DNA of 64,000 bases from Homoserinimonas sedimenticola (GCF_026094475.1 NZ_JAPELL010000001.1:1388326-1452325), one strand, 5' to 3'. Numbered from the stretch's first letter, positions 43,580 through 52,675 are shown. Notes: generated by a model not told the origin, from the letters alone. A program made the numbers and translations.

Positions 43580-45334
43580 ATGCCCCCATTTCGCCGCGCC
43601 CGCTGGCGCCACCTTTTCACCCTTGCCGTCACGGGCATCCTTCTCTCCAGCGGCGCGGCCGTCGGGGCGACGGCGTTGACACCCGCGAACGCCTCCTCGC
43701 AGCAGAAGGATGCTGCAACCGCATCGCAGCGTCACTCCGCAGCCGACTCCTTCTCGCGTTCTGTCTCTTCGGGGTGGGGCGTGAGCGACCTCGGAGGCGC
43801 GTGGCGCACCGTGGGCCAGGAGAACCGGTATTGGGTCGCGGGCGGCGCGGGTCGCATGTCGGTCAGACCCGGGCAGGCACTGCGGGCGACGCTCGCAGAC
43901 GTGGCATCCGACGACATTGACCTGCGTGTGCGGTTCTCGACCAACAAGGCACTCACCGGGAGAGGCGAGTACCTCTCCTTCATCGGTCGCCAGGCTGGCT
44001 CGCTCGACTACCGCGCACGGGTGAGGCTGCTCGCCGACGGCGGGGTGCTGCTCCAACTCGGCCAGGGAGGCACGGCACTCCGGTCGGTGGCCATCCCAGA
44101 CGTAACACACGCCGCAGGCACGTCCCTGAACCTCCGGATGCAAGTGACGGGCACGTCACCGACGACCATCCGGGCGAAGCTGTGGCCGGCCTCCGATCGA
44201 GAACCCGGCACCTGGCAGGCAAGCGTGACGAGCTCGACGGCGGGCCTGCAGACCGCGGGAAACCTCGCCATCGAGAGCTACATCTCCAGCTCAGCGACCG
44301 GCCCTGTCACGACGCGCTTCGACGACCTCAAGGTGGTGCCAACCTCCGCCCCTTCCGGCGCCGCCGCTTCCGCCGGCACCGGCACCGGCACCGGCAGCCC
44401 AGCCCCGACCGACGCCCCAAAGCCAGCGACCCCGGATGCGGTGGCACCTAAACCCGCACCGGCAAAGCTCGCACCCGCACCGGCACCGGCACCGGCACCG
44501 GCACCGGCAAAGCCTGCTACCGCCAAGCCTGCTACCGCCAAGCCTGCTACCGCCGAAAAGCCCGCTTCTGCGAGCGAGTCGACCACGGGCGTACCCAAGG
44601 GTACGAAACTCACCGTGCACCACGGCGACCTCACGGTCAAGACCCCCGGCGCCGTGATCGACGGCCTCGACATCCGCGGCTTCGTGCGCGTCGAGGCACC
44701 CAATGTCACGATCAAGAACAGCATCATTCGCGGTCGGGCCACGACAGGCAACGCCGTCCTTCTCTACGCGGGAACGGGAGCCTCAGCAGGCCTGCGAGTC
44801 ATCGACTCGGAGATCGCGCCGACGCACCGCAGCCACCTGACGAACGGTGTGTACGGCTACGACTTCACCCTCACCCGGGTGAACATCCACCACGTCATCG
44901 ACGCCGTCCACATCTTCGGAGACAACGTGACGGTCGCGGACTCCTGGCTGCACGACAACCTGCACTACAGCAAGGACCCGACCCACGGCGGGGGCCCCTC
45001 TCACGACGACAGCGTCCAGATCCAGCAGGGACGCAACATCCGCCTCACCGGCAACACCATCAGCGGCGCCTACAACGCCGCCGTGCAGGTGACACAGGAC
45101 CGCGGCACCGTCGCGAACCTCACCATCAGCAATAACAAGCTCTCGGGCGGTGGATGCACCATCAACGTCGCCGAGAAGGGCAAGGGCGCCATCAAGGGCC
45201 TCACCATCAGCGGCAACACCTTCGGCGACTCACGTTTCAACTGCAACATGCTGGTTCCCCCGACCACCAAGCTCGCGCAGTCGGCGAACGCTGTGGCCAA
45301 GGGCGTGCTGACCCTCAACCGTCGCGCGCAGTAG
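43580..45334 (+). CDS. Secreted protein: shared module, repeat linker and beta-helix (paralogue C)
   Basis: 584 aa. Signal peptide 1-39. Residues about 53-255 are the module also found twice in the 1607-aa protein: [68 protein letters not shown]. Residues about 256-335 are a Pro/Ala/Lys linker encoded by tandem repeats. The C-terminal 250 residues are a beta-helix closely similar to paralogues A and B (TTGVPKGTKLTVHHGDLTVK, SHDDSVQIQQGRNIRL, GGGCTINVAEKGKGAI, LNRRAQ at the end). No anchor. A strong terminator follows. Confidence 0.83.
   Translation: MPPFRRARWRHLFTLAVTGILLSSGAAVGATALTPANASSQQKDAATASQRHSAADSFSRSVSSGWGVSDLGGAWRTVGQENRYWVAGGAGRMSVRPGQALRATLADVASDDIDLRVRFSTNKALTGRGEYLSFIGRQAGSLDYRARVRLLADGGVLLQLGQGGTALRSVAIPDVTHAAGTSLNLRMQVTGTSPTTIRAKLWPASDREPGTWQASVTSSTAGLQTAGNLAIESYISSSATGPVTTRFDDLKVVPTSAPSGAAASAGTGTGTGSPAPTDAPKPATPDAVAPKPAPAKLAPAPAPAPAPAPAKPATAKPATAKPATAEKPASASESTTGVPKGTKLTVHHGDLTVKTPGAVIDGLDIRGFVRVEAPNVTIKNSIIRGRATTGNAVLLYAGTGASAGLRVIDSEIAPTHRSHLTNGVYGYDFTLTRVNIHHVIDAVHIFGDNVTVADSWLHDNLHYSKDPTHGGGPSHDDSVQIQQGRNIRLTGNTISGAYNAAVQVTQDRGTVANLTISNNKLSGGGCTINVAEKGKGAIKGLTISGNTFGDSRFNCNMLVPPTTKLAQSANAVAKGVLTLNRRAQ
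44477..44554 (+). repeat. In-frame tandem repeats in the linker of paralogue C
   Basis: About five copies of GCACCG (44477-44508) encode Ala-Pro pairs, followed by three perfect 15-bp copies of AAGCCTGCTACCGCC (44510-44524, 44525-44539, 44540-44554) encoding Lys-Pro-Ala-Thr-Ala. Both units are multiples of three, so copy number can change without frameshift. Confidence 0.9.
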
Positions 45335-45351
45335 AGCTCCCCTGCAGGCCG

Positions 45352-45386
45352 AGGGCCGGGCGGTTCCATACCGCCCGGCCCTGTGC
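45352..45386. terminator. Terminator at the end of the EPS locus
   Basis: A perfect 13-bp stem AGGGCCGGGCGGT/ACCGCCCGGCCCT with a 5-nt loop, followed by GTGCTTTT, lies between convergent genes. Confidence 0.85.
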
Positions 45387-45405
45387 TTTTCTGCGCGCCG
45401 CTGGC

Positions 45406-46110
45406 TCAGACGCGCTCGCGCCGAAACACTCGAGCCGCACGCTCACGCACGGTCGTGGGCGGCGGTTCGTTGTACTCGCCGGCCAGCTGCTGGCCGGACA
45501 TTTCGTGAATGGCCGCCATGACAGCATCCGTCGCCTCGCGCCTGGCGCGACCGGATGTCGCCGGGCCGTACACGGAGAGATCGAGCGGCTCGCCGAACTG
45601 CACCGTCACGCGGGCCGGGCGCAGCGGGCCAGTACCTCCCGGCTGAAGACGGTCGGTGCCGGCGAGCGCGACTGGCACGACGGGCACCCCCGCTGTGAGG
45701 GCGAGCCAGGCCACGCCTGTTCGACCGCGGTACAGCCGGCCGTCGCGCGAACGCGTGCCCTCCGGGTAGATCGAGAACGCCTCGCCCGCTCGAAGAACGT
45801 CCAGCCCCGCATCGAGCGCATCCTGTGCGGCCCGGGATGAGCTCCTATCGACGGGGACCGCCCCCACTCCGCGGAAGAATGCGCGCGAAAGGCGGCCGCG
45901 GAAACCGTGGCCCGTGAAGTATTCCGCCTTTGCCATGAATGAGACCGAGCGTGGGGCGACAAGTGTGATGACAACGCTGTCGATGAACGCGAAGTGGTTA
46001 CTCGCGAGCAGAACCCCGCCGCGCTTCGGAACGTTTCGCCGCCCGACGACCCGGGGTCGGAAGATGAGCCGGGCGAGAGGTGCGAGCAGCAGCCGACTGA
46101 GGAACTTCAC
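45406..46110 (-). CDS. 1-acyl-sn-glycerol-3-phosphate acyltransferase family (PlsC-like)
   Basis: 234 aa from GTG. SNHFAFIDSVV gives the HX4D active site (H39, D44), GVGAVPVDRS the second block, and YPEGTRSRDGRLYRGRTG the phosphate-binding block. Membrane-associated enzyme adding an acyl chain to lysophosphatidic acid or a related lipid. Convergent with paralogue C across the terminator. Ends with a basic tail. Confidence 0.9.
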   Translation of the reverse strand: MKFLSRLLLAPLARLIFRPRVVGRRNVPKRGGVLLASNHFAFIDSVVITLVAPRSVSFMAKAEYFTGHGFRGRLSRAFFRGVGAVPVDRSSSRAAQDALDAGLDVLRAGEAFSIYPEGTRSRDGRLYRGRTGVAWLALTAGVPVVPVALAGTDRLQPGGTGPLRPARVTVQFGEPLDLSVYGPATSGRARREATDAVMAAIHEMSGQQLAGEYNEPPPTTVRERAARVFRRERV

Positions 46111-46172
46111 GACTCCAGATTCTCAGGCCGTCCATGCTTCCCTCGGCATGTTCGTCCACGCTCGTGCCTTTC

Positions 46173-47687
46173 TCAGCGCAGCATCGGCCCGGCGGCAGGC
46201 GCCACCGTCTCTACCCGCAGGCTCTGCACGCGCGGGGGTAGCTCTGGCGTCAGCTGGATGTGTGCGCGGAGGCCACCCAAGCGGCCGGGCACGGTCCAGC
46301 TCAGCTGCGAGGGTGCAGACGACTTTTCGTCTCGGGGCGCGCCTTCCGTGAGGCCGCCGATCGCCCTCAGCGCTGCCGCGAGCGCTTCCCGCCGCTGCGG
46401 AAACGGCATGTCGAGTTCGACGTTGGGCGTGAACAGCGTGCGCGCCGTCTCGTCTGACCAGTTTCGCAACAGGGCCGTGACCTCCGCCTGCGCGAGGCGC
46501 GTCTCCGGCCACGCTCGCGCCAGGAGATCGCCCTGACGGGAGGACCGCAGTGACGTCAGCAGTCCGTCGAACGCCTCGACGGCGGCCAGGGGCACGCGCG
46601 AGAACGTCGCATTCTCGAAGGCGACGACCCCGACGCCCAGTTCCGTCGACCAGCGCATGTGGGCCGAGCACCCGGGGTACCCGCCCGAATGGGACACGAC
46701 GGGCCCCTGGTTTTCATAGTGCTCGACGAAGAGACCGAGACCGTAACCCATCGGATGCTCGGAGCGCTCCAGCACGATCCGTTGCGCCTGCTGCATCTCA
46801 CGTCGACTTGCGCGACTCAGCACTTCGGCGTGCTTGGTGCCGGCGTGCTCGGCTACGACGTGCTCGGCCGCGGCGTGCTCGACCCCTGCAGGTTCCGGGC
46901 TCTCGGCACGGGCATCCGCGTCGAAGGCGGAGGCAAGCCACGCTGCCCACCGGGAGAGGTCGGTCACGGTACTGAAGAGCCCGCCGATGGGCGAGAACGC
47001 TCCCGGCCCGGAGAAGGGCAGGTAGTCCCATTCGCCGTCAAGGTTGCGAGCTCCCTGCGCCGCACCCTCACCGTGATAGTGCCCGGCCTCGAACGCCGTG
47101 CCGTAGAGCCCCAGCGGCTCGAGGAGCCGCTCTCGTACAAACTCCCGGTATCCCATGCCCGAAGCCGACTCGATAACGCGGCCGAGAAGTGCGTAGCCCA
47201 GGTTGGAGTAGGCGAAGCTGGTGCCGGGGACGCTGTCGAATGAGAGGCCAGCCGAGAGGAGCGTGTCGAACTCAGCGGGCGTCATCGACTCCTGCCGGTC
47301 GGCCCAGGGGTCGTCGGTGGGGAAGCCCGCCGACATTGTGAGCAGCATCCGAAGTGTGACCTCGGGCGAGTCCGCAGTCGGGAGAGCGACGGCGGAGAAG
47401 CCAGGCACATGAGATGAGACGGGGTCGTCGAGCTTGAGCTTGCCCTCATCGCGCAGAATGAGGATTGCGGCCGCCGTGAAGCTCTTGGTGCAGGAGGCGA
47501 TCCGGTATGCCGTCGCGGGCCCGGGCGTCGCACCGCTTTTCAGAGCACCGGCGGCGCCCCAGTGGACGACCCCGCTCCCGTCGAAGACGCCCCACGCGGC
47601 GCTCGGAGCCGCGCCCGTCGCCTGCTGCCGGGCGAAGACCCGGTCGACCTCGTGGAGTGCCTCGGCGCTGATCTCCGGTCTGCTCAT
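46173..47687 (-). CDS. Serine beta-lactamase-like hydrolase/esterase
   Basis: 504 aa. Beta-lactamase (class C/esterase VIII) fold with S65-X-X-K68 in ASCTKSFTAAA, the Tyr motif YSNLGYALLG and HSGGYPG as the third motif. No signal peptide, so a cytoplasmic esterase or peptidase is more likely than a resistance enzyme. An insert with repeated AEH triplets (VEHAAAEHVVAEHAGTKH) near residue 270-290 is odd. ATG at 47687 follows GGGAGAG. A C-terminal domain of about 100 aa follows the hydrolase. Confidence 0.85.
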   Translation of the reverse strand: MSRPEISAEALHEVDRVFARQQATGAAPSAAWGVFDGSGVVHWGAAGALKSGATPGPATAYRIASCTKSFTAAAILILRDEGKLKLDDPVSSHVPGFSAVALPTADSPEVTLRMLLTMSAGFPTDDPWADRQESMTPAEFDTLLSAGLSFDSVPGTSFAYSNLGYALLGRVIESASGMGYREFVRERLLEPLGLYGTAFEAGHYHGEGAAQGARNLDGEWDYLPFSGPGAFSPIGGLFSTVTDLSRWAAWLASAFDADARAESPEPAGVEHAAAEHVVAEHAGTKHAEVLSRASRREMQQAQRIVLERSEHPMGYGLGLFVEHYENQGPVVSHSGGYPGCSAHMRWSTELGVGVVAFENATFSRVPLAAVEAFDGLLTSLRSSRQGDLLARAWPETRLAQAEVTALLRNWSDETARTLFTPNVELDMPFPQRREALAAALRAIGGLTEGAPRDEKSSAPSQLSWTVPGRLGGLRAHIQLTPELPPRVQSLRVETVAPAAGPMLR

Positions 47688-47749
47688 CGTCTCTCCCAAT
47701 CGTTCGCGCGCAGCGGTGCCTTCACCGCGGCCATTGCCCACGTGCCTAG

Positions 47750-47905
47750 TCATGCCATCTCGAGTGGCGCGACGCGATACAGCACACGCCGCCGCAGCGG
47801 GTACCCGACGGGACCGGCCGGATGCTCGAAGGTGCCGTCTCGCGTCATCCCGAGTCCTGGCACCGCCAGCCGCGAAGCGTCGACCGTTCCGTGCCGATCT
47901 CGACC
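47750..47905 (-). pseudogene. Remnant of a GNAT (RimJ/RimL-type) acetyltransferase
   Basis: Between recQ and the serine hydrolase a frame encodes RLAVPGLGMTRDGTFEHP followed by GYPLRRRVLYRVAPLEMA and a stop, which is the usual C-terminal end of RimJ/RimL-like acetyltransferases. The preceding VEIGTERS in another frame may be the continuation, implying a frameshift. At most about 50 codons fit before the recQ stop, so the N-terminal two thirds are missing. Confidence 0.55.
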
Positions 47906-47912
47906 GCGCGAG

Positions 47913-49847
47913 TCACCGCCAGTCCTCCGGCGGAGGCTCCTCGTCGAAGAAGAAGGGTGGCTCCTCCTGGTCGGCAAGCTCCTGCGCGGAAGGCTCGAAC
48001 GACGAGACAGCCGGGCCGCGTGCCGGCGTGCCTCCACCGACGATCGCGAGCACCTGCTCACCGTACGTGTCGAGCTTCTTCTGCCCCACCCCGCTGATGC
48101 CGGCAAGCTCCCCCAGCGTCGAAGGTCGCGCCGTCGCGATCGCCCGGAGTGTCGCATCCCCAAACACCACGTAGGCGGGCACGCCCTGCTCCCGCGCCTG
48201 GGCAGCTCGCCAGGATCGGAGGGCCTCGAAGAGCTCCCGCTGGGCCGGCTCGAGGTCGACGGCGGCTGCCTTCGTCTTGGAGGCCTGCCGGGTTACCCGC
48301 TCCGGCTCCGTGCGGAGCGAGACGGAACGGTCGCCCGAGAGCACCTGCGCCGAAGCATCCGTCAGGGTCAGGATGCCGTAGTCACCCTGCGTCGCAAGCA
48401 GCCCCTGCGCGAGGAGCTGTCGCACGACCCCCCGCCACTGCTGGTCGCTGAGGTCCGCGCCGATGCCCCACGTGGCGAGAGCCTCGTGCCCGTTCTGCTG
48501 GGCACGCGGCGTCTGTTTGCCCCGCAGGATGTCGATGATGTGGCCGGCTCCGAAGGTCTGGTTGCGTTCACGCTTGAGCCGCACGATCGTCGAGAGCAGC
48601 TTCTGCGCGGGCACCGTGCCATCCCACGTCTCGGGCGGCGACAGGCAGGTGTCGCAGTTGCCGCAGGGCGAACTCGGCTGCCCGAAGTAGGCGAGCAGCT
48701 GCACCCGCCGACACCCCGCGGTCTCGCACAGCGCCAGCATGGCGTCGAGGTGTGAACTCAGCCGACGCCGGTGTGCAAGGTCACCCTCCGACTGGTCGAT
48801 CATCCTTCGCTGCTGCACGACATCCTGCAGCCCGTAGGCGAGCCATGCGGTCGACGGCAGGCCATCGCGGCCTGCACGCCCCGTCTCCTGGTAGTACCCC
48901 TCGACCGACTTCGGCAGGTCGAGGTGCGCGACGAAGCGCACATCCGGCTTGTCGATGCCCATACCGAACGCGATCGTGGCGACCATGACGAGCCCGTCCT
49001 CGCGCAGGAATCGCGCCTGGTTCGCGGCCCGCACCTCCGCCGGGAGACCCGCATGGTACGGGAGGGCGGGCACGCCGTTCGAGACGAGCAGCTCAGCCGT
49101 CTTCTCCACGGATGCCCGGGAAAGGCAGTAAACGATGCCCGCCGCGCCCGGATGCTCGGTGCGGATCAGCTCGAGCAGTTGCTTGTGCGGCTGCTCCTTC
49201 GGCACGATGCGGTACTGGATGTTGGGGCGGTCGAAGCTGGCAACGAAATGCCGAGCATCCTCCAGTTGGAGGCGATGAGCGATCTCCGCGTGCGTCTGCG
49301 GAGTCGCGGTCGCCGTGAGCGCGATGCGGGGAACACTCGGCCAGCGCTCGTGCAGCATCGACAGCCGCAGGTAGTCGGGGCGGAAGTCGTGGCCCCACTG
49401 CGCGACGCAGTGCGCCTCGTCGATCGCGAAGAGCGCGATGGGCGCGCGATCAAGGAGCGCAACCGTCGACTCGACGGCGAGCCGCTCGGGCGCGAGATAG
49501 AGGAGGTCCACCTCCCCTGCGAGCAGCGCCGCCTCCACTCGCCGACGCTCGTCGAGGCTCTGCGTGGAATTGAGGAACTCCGCCCGCACGCCGTTGGCCG
49601 CAAGCGCATCCACCTGGTCCTGCATGAGCGCGATGAGCGGCGAGACCACGACCCCCGTGCCGGCGCGCACCAGCGCGGGCACCTGGTAGCAGAGCGACTT
49701 GCCGCCGCCCGTCGGCATCAGCACGAGAGCGTCGCCGCCCCCGATGACGTGACGGATGATCTCGGCCTGGTCGCCGCGGAAGGCCTCGTAACCGAAGACA
49801 CGGCCGAGCACGTCGAGGGCGGCGTCGGGAGAGCTCACCTGGGTCAT
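47913..49847 (-). CDS. recQ: ATP-dependent DNA helicase RecQ
   Basis: 644 aa. Helicase motif I LMPTGGGKS (K50), motif II AIDEAHC (D143-E-A-H146), the zinc site CRRVQLLAYFGQPSSPCGNC followed by DTC, winged-helix region, and a C-terminal HRDC domain with LRSWRAAQAREQGVPAYVVF. 3'-5' helicase acting in recombination and repair. No ribosome site; TAGCCT lies six bases before the ATG, a leaderless arrangement. Slightly longer than the E. coli enzyme, with an acidic/Pro tail. Confidence 0.95.
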   Translation of the reverse strand: MTQVSSPDAALDVLGRVFGYEAFRGDQAEIIRHVIGGGDALVLMPTGGGKSLCYQVPALVRAGTGVVVSPLIALMQDQVDALAANGVRAEFLNSTQSLDERRRVEAALLAGEVDLLYLAPERLAVESTVALLDRAPIALFAIDEAHCVAQWGHDFRPDYLRLSMLHERWPSVPRIALTATATPQTHAEIAHRLQLEDARHFVASFDRPNIQYRIVPKEQPHKQLLELIRTEHPGAAGIVYCLSRASVEKTAELLVSNGVPALPYHAGLPAEVRAANQARFLREDGLVMVATIAFGMGIDKPDVRFVAHLDLPKSVEGYYQETGRAGRDGLPSTAWLAYGLQDVVQQRRMIDQSEGDLAHRRRLSSHLDAMLALCETAGCRRVQLLAYFGQPSSPCGNCDTCLSPPETWDGTVPAQKLLSTIVRLKRERNQTFGAGHIIDILRGKQTPRAQQNGHEALATWGIGADLSDQQWRGVVRQLLAQGLLATQGDYGILTLTDASAQVLSGDRSVSLRTEPERVTRQASKTKAAAVDLEPAQRELFEALRSWRAAQAREQGVPAYVVFGDATLRAIATARPSTLGELAGISGVGQKKLDTYGEQVLAIVGGGTPARGPAVSSFEPSAQELADQEEPPFFFDEEPPPEDWR

Positions 49848-49853
49848 GCGTCA

Positions 49854-49859
49854 AGGCTA
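49854..49859 (-). promoter_or_regulatory. TANNNT box of leaderless recQ transcript
   Basis: On the minus strand TAGCCT, six bases (TGACGC), then the recQ ATG. Confidence 0.45.
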
Positions 49860-49926
49860 GTCGGGGCATCCGACAGGCGACGAGCCTGCAACGAGAACTC
49901 GAACGCGTGCCGGTTGTGGAGGAGGG

Positions 49927-50496
49927 TCAGCGGCCGCGCACCGAGTAAACGAGTCGCGCGAACTGCCCGAACTTCTCCGCGCTCTCGAGACGGAGCCGGT
50001 CGGACTCGACCCGCCTCGGGAAGAGTGGAGCCCCACCCGTGAGCGCAACCGGCGCAACCGAGATCGCGATCTCGTCCAACGCTCCCGCGTCAAGGAACTG
50101 CCCCGCGAGGTCGCCGCCGCCGACCACCCAGATGTCACCGCCGCCCGCCGCCTCACGCAGCTCCGGAAGGACATCGGTGACCGCGCCCGAACGGAAGCGC
50201 ACGTCCGCCCCCTCGGGCACCGGCAGCTGGCGCGTCGTCATCACGAAGACGGGCTTGTCGCCGTAGAACTCCGCCCACTTCTCCGGATGCTCGATCAGCT
50301 GCGACTCCGCGAGCAACCACTCATACGTGGTCGAGCCCTCCACCATGACCGTCGCGGACGAGGGGAAGAGCCCCTCGTCGGGATGGTCCCCGCCCTCGAC
50401 GGCGAAGAGCCAGGCGAGCGAGTTGTTCTCGTCCGCGATGAAGCCGTTGATCGTCGTCGCCGTGTCGAAGAGGACTTTGCCCCGGATGCCTTCCAT
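49927..50496 (-). CDS. Dihydrofolate reductase-like (RibD C-terminal domain) protein
   Basis: 189 aa. VLFDTATTINGFIADENNSLAWLF is the start of this family (shown in part: FDTATTINGFIAD), followed by MVEGSTTYEWLL and IWVVGGGDLAGQFLDAGALD, the NADPH-binding GG motif. These small proteins are DHFR-fold reductases of unknown substrate. ATG at 50496 follows TATTCT by seven bases (leaderless type); an ATG at 50526 is an alternative. Confidence 0.85.
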   Translation of the reverse strand: MEGIRGKVLFDTATTINGFIADENNSLAWLFAVEGGDHPDEGLFPSSATVMVEGSTTYEWLLAESQLIEHPEKWAEFYGDKPVFVMTTRQLPVPEGADVRFRSGAVTDVLPELREAAGGGDIWVVGGGDLAGQFLDAGALDEIAISVAPVALTGGAPLFPRRVESDRLRLESAEKFGQFARLVYSVRGR

Positions 50497-50563
50497 GCGG
50501 CCGAGAATAGACCCGGCCACCGACATCCGCTCTTCCATGAATGCAGGAGGCGGAATAGGAGGC

Positions 50564-52675
50564 TCAGCGCTTCTTGCGCAGGTCCTTCTCGTGCACCGGG
50601 GCGTCGCCCGAGGCGCGGAGCCCGGCGTAGTAGTTGCGAGCCTCATCCTGACGCTCCTGCTCGGCGCCCGATGCGATCCTCGCCCGCAGGTGCACGTCCT
50701 TGAAGCCGAAGGCGTCGACCAGGTCCTGCGCGTGCGGGCGCAGGCGGGCGACGAGCCGATCGATGTAGGCCGTCACCGCCTGGGCGCGCTGCGGGGAGAG
50801 GCGACCATTCATGAGATACCAGGCCAGGTGCTTCTCGATCAGGCCGAGCCCGAATACGTCGTGCAGCCACGAGAGCACCTGACGGGTTCCCGCATCCTCG
50901 ATCTTCTCCAGGCCGCGCGTGAACGCCTCCCACTGCAGCAGCTCCGCGTGCGCACGCGCCGCCTCGATCAGGGCGTTCTGGTGCTGGTTGAAGAGCGCCT
51001 GTGCCGCGGCGGCGGGCAGCTTGGATGCGGGGCGCAGCTTCTGCGCGACATCCGCCACCATGCTCTCGACCCGGTCGGTCAGCAGCTCGCGCTGCGCCTC
51101 CGTGTCACGCAGCTCGCTGACGGAGCGCGCCGTCGAGCCGAAGTCGCGCACCGTCTGCGCGAGGCGCCGCAGACCCGTGTCGTGCCACACCCGATCCGCC
51201 GCCTGGCCGACCGCGTACTTGGCGAGCTTCCCCGCATCCGCCCCCTTGAACTGCTTGGCATAGTCGGCCAGCAGGCGCTTGGCGACAAGCTGCAGGAGCA
51301 CCGTGTTGTCGCCCTCGAAGGTCGCATAGATGTCGAGGTCGCTGCGCAGCCCCGTGATGCGGTTCTCGGCGAGGAAGCCGGCGCCGCCCGTCGCCTCGCG
51401 AGCCTCCTGCAGGGTGTCAAGGGCGTGCCAGGTCGACAGCGGCTTGAGCGCCGCCGCGAGGGTCTCGAGATCCTCACGGGCCTCAGGGGTGTCACCCCGC
51501 CCACTGAAGACGGCGTCGAACTGCTGCAGCAACTCGTCGTGCGCGAAGTACTGCGCGTAGGTCGTCGCGAGCCGGGGAATCAGGCGGCGCTGGTGGCGAC
51601 CGTAGTCGAGCAGCACCTGTTCCTCCCCGTCGCCGCCCGCGAACTGGCGACGCTGGTTGCCGTAGGTGATCGCGATCGCAAGACCCATCGCGGCGCCGTG
51701 AGTCGACGCCCCATCGAGCGAGACGCGACCCTGCACGAGAGTGCCGAGCATTGTGAAGAAGCGGCGCCCGGGGCTGTCGATGGGTGACGTGTAGGTGCCG
51801 TCGGGCGCGACATCCCCGTAGCGGTTCAGAAGGTTGGTGCGTGGGATCCGCACGTTCGTGAAGTGCAGGCGACCGTTGTCGATGCCGTTGAGGCCACCCT
51901 TGAAGCCATCATCCTCGCCGCCGATGCCCGGAAGGTACTCACCGTTCTCATCCCGCACCGGCACGTAGAACGCGTGCACGCCGTGGTTCACACCCTTCGT
52001 GATGAGCTGCGCGAAGACGACGGCCGCGATGCCATGCTTCGCCGCATTGCCCAGGTAGTCCTTCCATGCACCTCGGAACGGCGTGTGGACGACGAACTCC
52101 TCCGTCTGCTCGTCGTAGGTCGCCGTCGTGCCGACCGCGTCGACATCCGAACCATGACCCGTCTCCGTCATGGCGTAGATGCCGGGAACCTCGAAGCTGA
52201 TGATGCCCGGCAGGAACGTCCTGTGGTGGTGCTCCGTGCCGAGGTGCAGCACGGCCGAACCGAAGAGGCCCCACTGCACGCCCGACTTGATCTGCATCGA
52301 CGGGTCGCCGAGGATCAGCTCCTCGAAGGAGACGATGCTGCCGCCGTGATCCCCGAGGCCGCCGAACTCCTCCGGGAAGGCCCGGTGCACCCGACCGCTG
52401 TCGGCGAGGGCCTTCAGCTGCACGAGAGTGCGCTCGCGATGGTCCTCCTTCGTGAGGTTGTCGATGCGGTGAAATTGCGGGTCCTCCATTGCCTCTCGCG
52501 ACGCGAGACGCACCTCCGCCCACGAACCCAACAGCACGCGGCCCAGGGCGTCGACCTCGACGGATGCCGCGGCCGAGGTCGCCTCGAGGGTCTCATCGAC
52601 CTGGCGCTCGAGAGCGCCCGCTCGCTCATCGTCGGTGGGGGGAACGGCAGAAGTGCTGTTGGCGATGTCGACCAT
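50564..52675 (-). CDS. Acyl-CoA oxidase/dehydrogenase family protein
   Basis: 703 aa. AFPEEFGGLGDHGGSIVSFE, YAMTETGHGSDVDAVGTTA and the FAD/substrate region GRVSLDGASTHGAAMGLAIA are those of acyl-CoA oxidases; TGGAGFLAENRI and the C-terminal ACOX half with RDTEAQRELLTDRV complete the fold. The catalytic Glu region is FEGDNTVLLQLVAK. Peroxisomal-type enzymes use oxygen and make H2O2 in beta-oxidation; here it is cytoplasmic. ATG has GGAGG eight bases upstream. The palindrome at 52747-52761 lies in its promoter region. Confidence 0.92.
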   Translation of the reverse strand: MVDIANSTSAVPPTDDERAGALERQVDETLEATSAAASVEVDALGRVLLGSWAEVRLASREAMEDPQFHRIDNLTKEDHRERTLVQLKALADSGRVHRAFPEEFGGLGDHGGSIVSFEELILGDPSMQIKSGVQWGLFGSAVLHLGTEHHHRTFLPGIISFEVPGIYAMTETGHGSDVDAVGTTATYDEQTEEFVVHTPFRGAWKDYLGNAAKHGIAAVVFAQLITKGVNHGVHAFYVPVRDENGEYLPGIGGEDDGFKGGLNGIDNGRLHFTNVRIPRTNLLNRYGDVAPDGTYTSPIDSPGRRFFTMLGTLVQGRVSLDGASTHGAAMGLAIAITYGNQRRQFAGGDGEEQVLLDYGRHQRRLIPRLATTYAQYFAHDELLQQFDAVFSGRGDTPEAREDLETLAAALKPLSTWHALDTLQEAREATGGAGFLAENRITGLRSDLDIYATFEGDNTVLLQLVAKRLLADYAKQFKGADAGKLAKYAVGQAADRVWHDTGLRRLAQTVRDFGSTARSVSELRDTEAQRELLTDRVESMVADVAQKLRPASKLPAAAAQALFNQHQNALIEAARAHAELLQWEAFTRGLEKIEDAGTRQVLSWLHDVFGLGLIEKHLAWYLMNGRLSPQRAQAVTAYIDRLVARLRPHAQDLVDAFGFKDVHLRARIASGAEQERQDEARNYYAGLRASGDAPVHEKDLRKKR

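Noticed and set aside
44477-44554. Tandem repeats considered as a CRISPR array
   Set aside because: Repeats are contiguous with no unique spacers and are in frame within a linker.
46173-47687. Beta-lactam resistance gene
   Set aside because: Motifs fit a class C/esterase VIII fold, but there is no signal peptide and the protein has an extra domain, so a cytoplasmic hydrolase is more likely.
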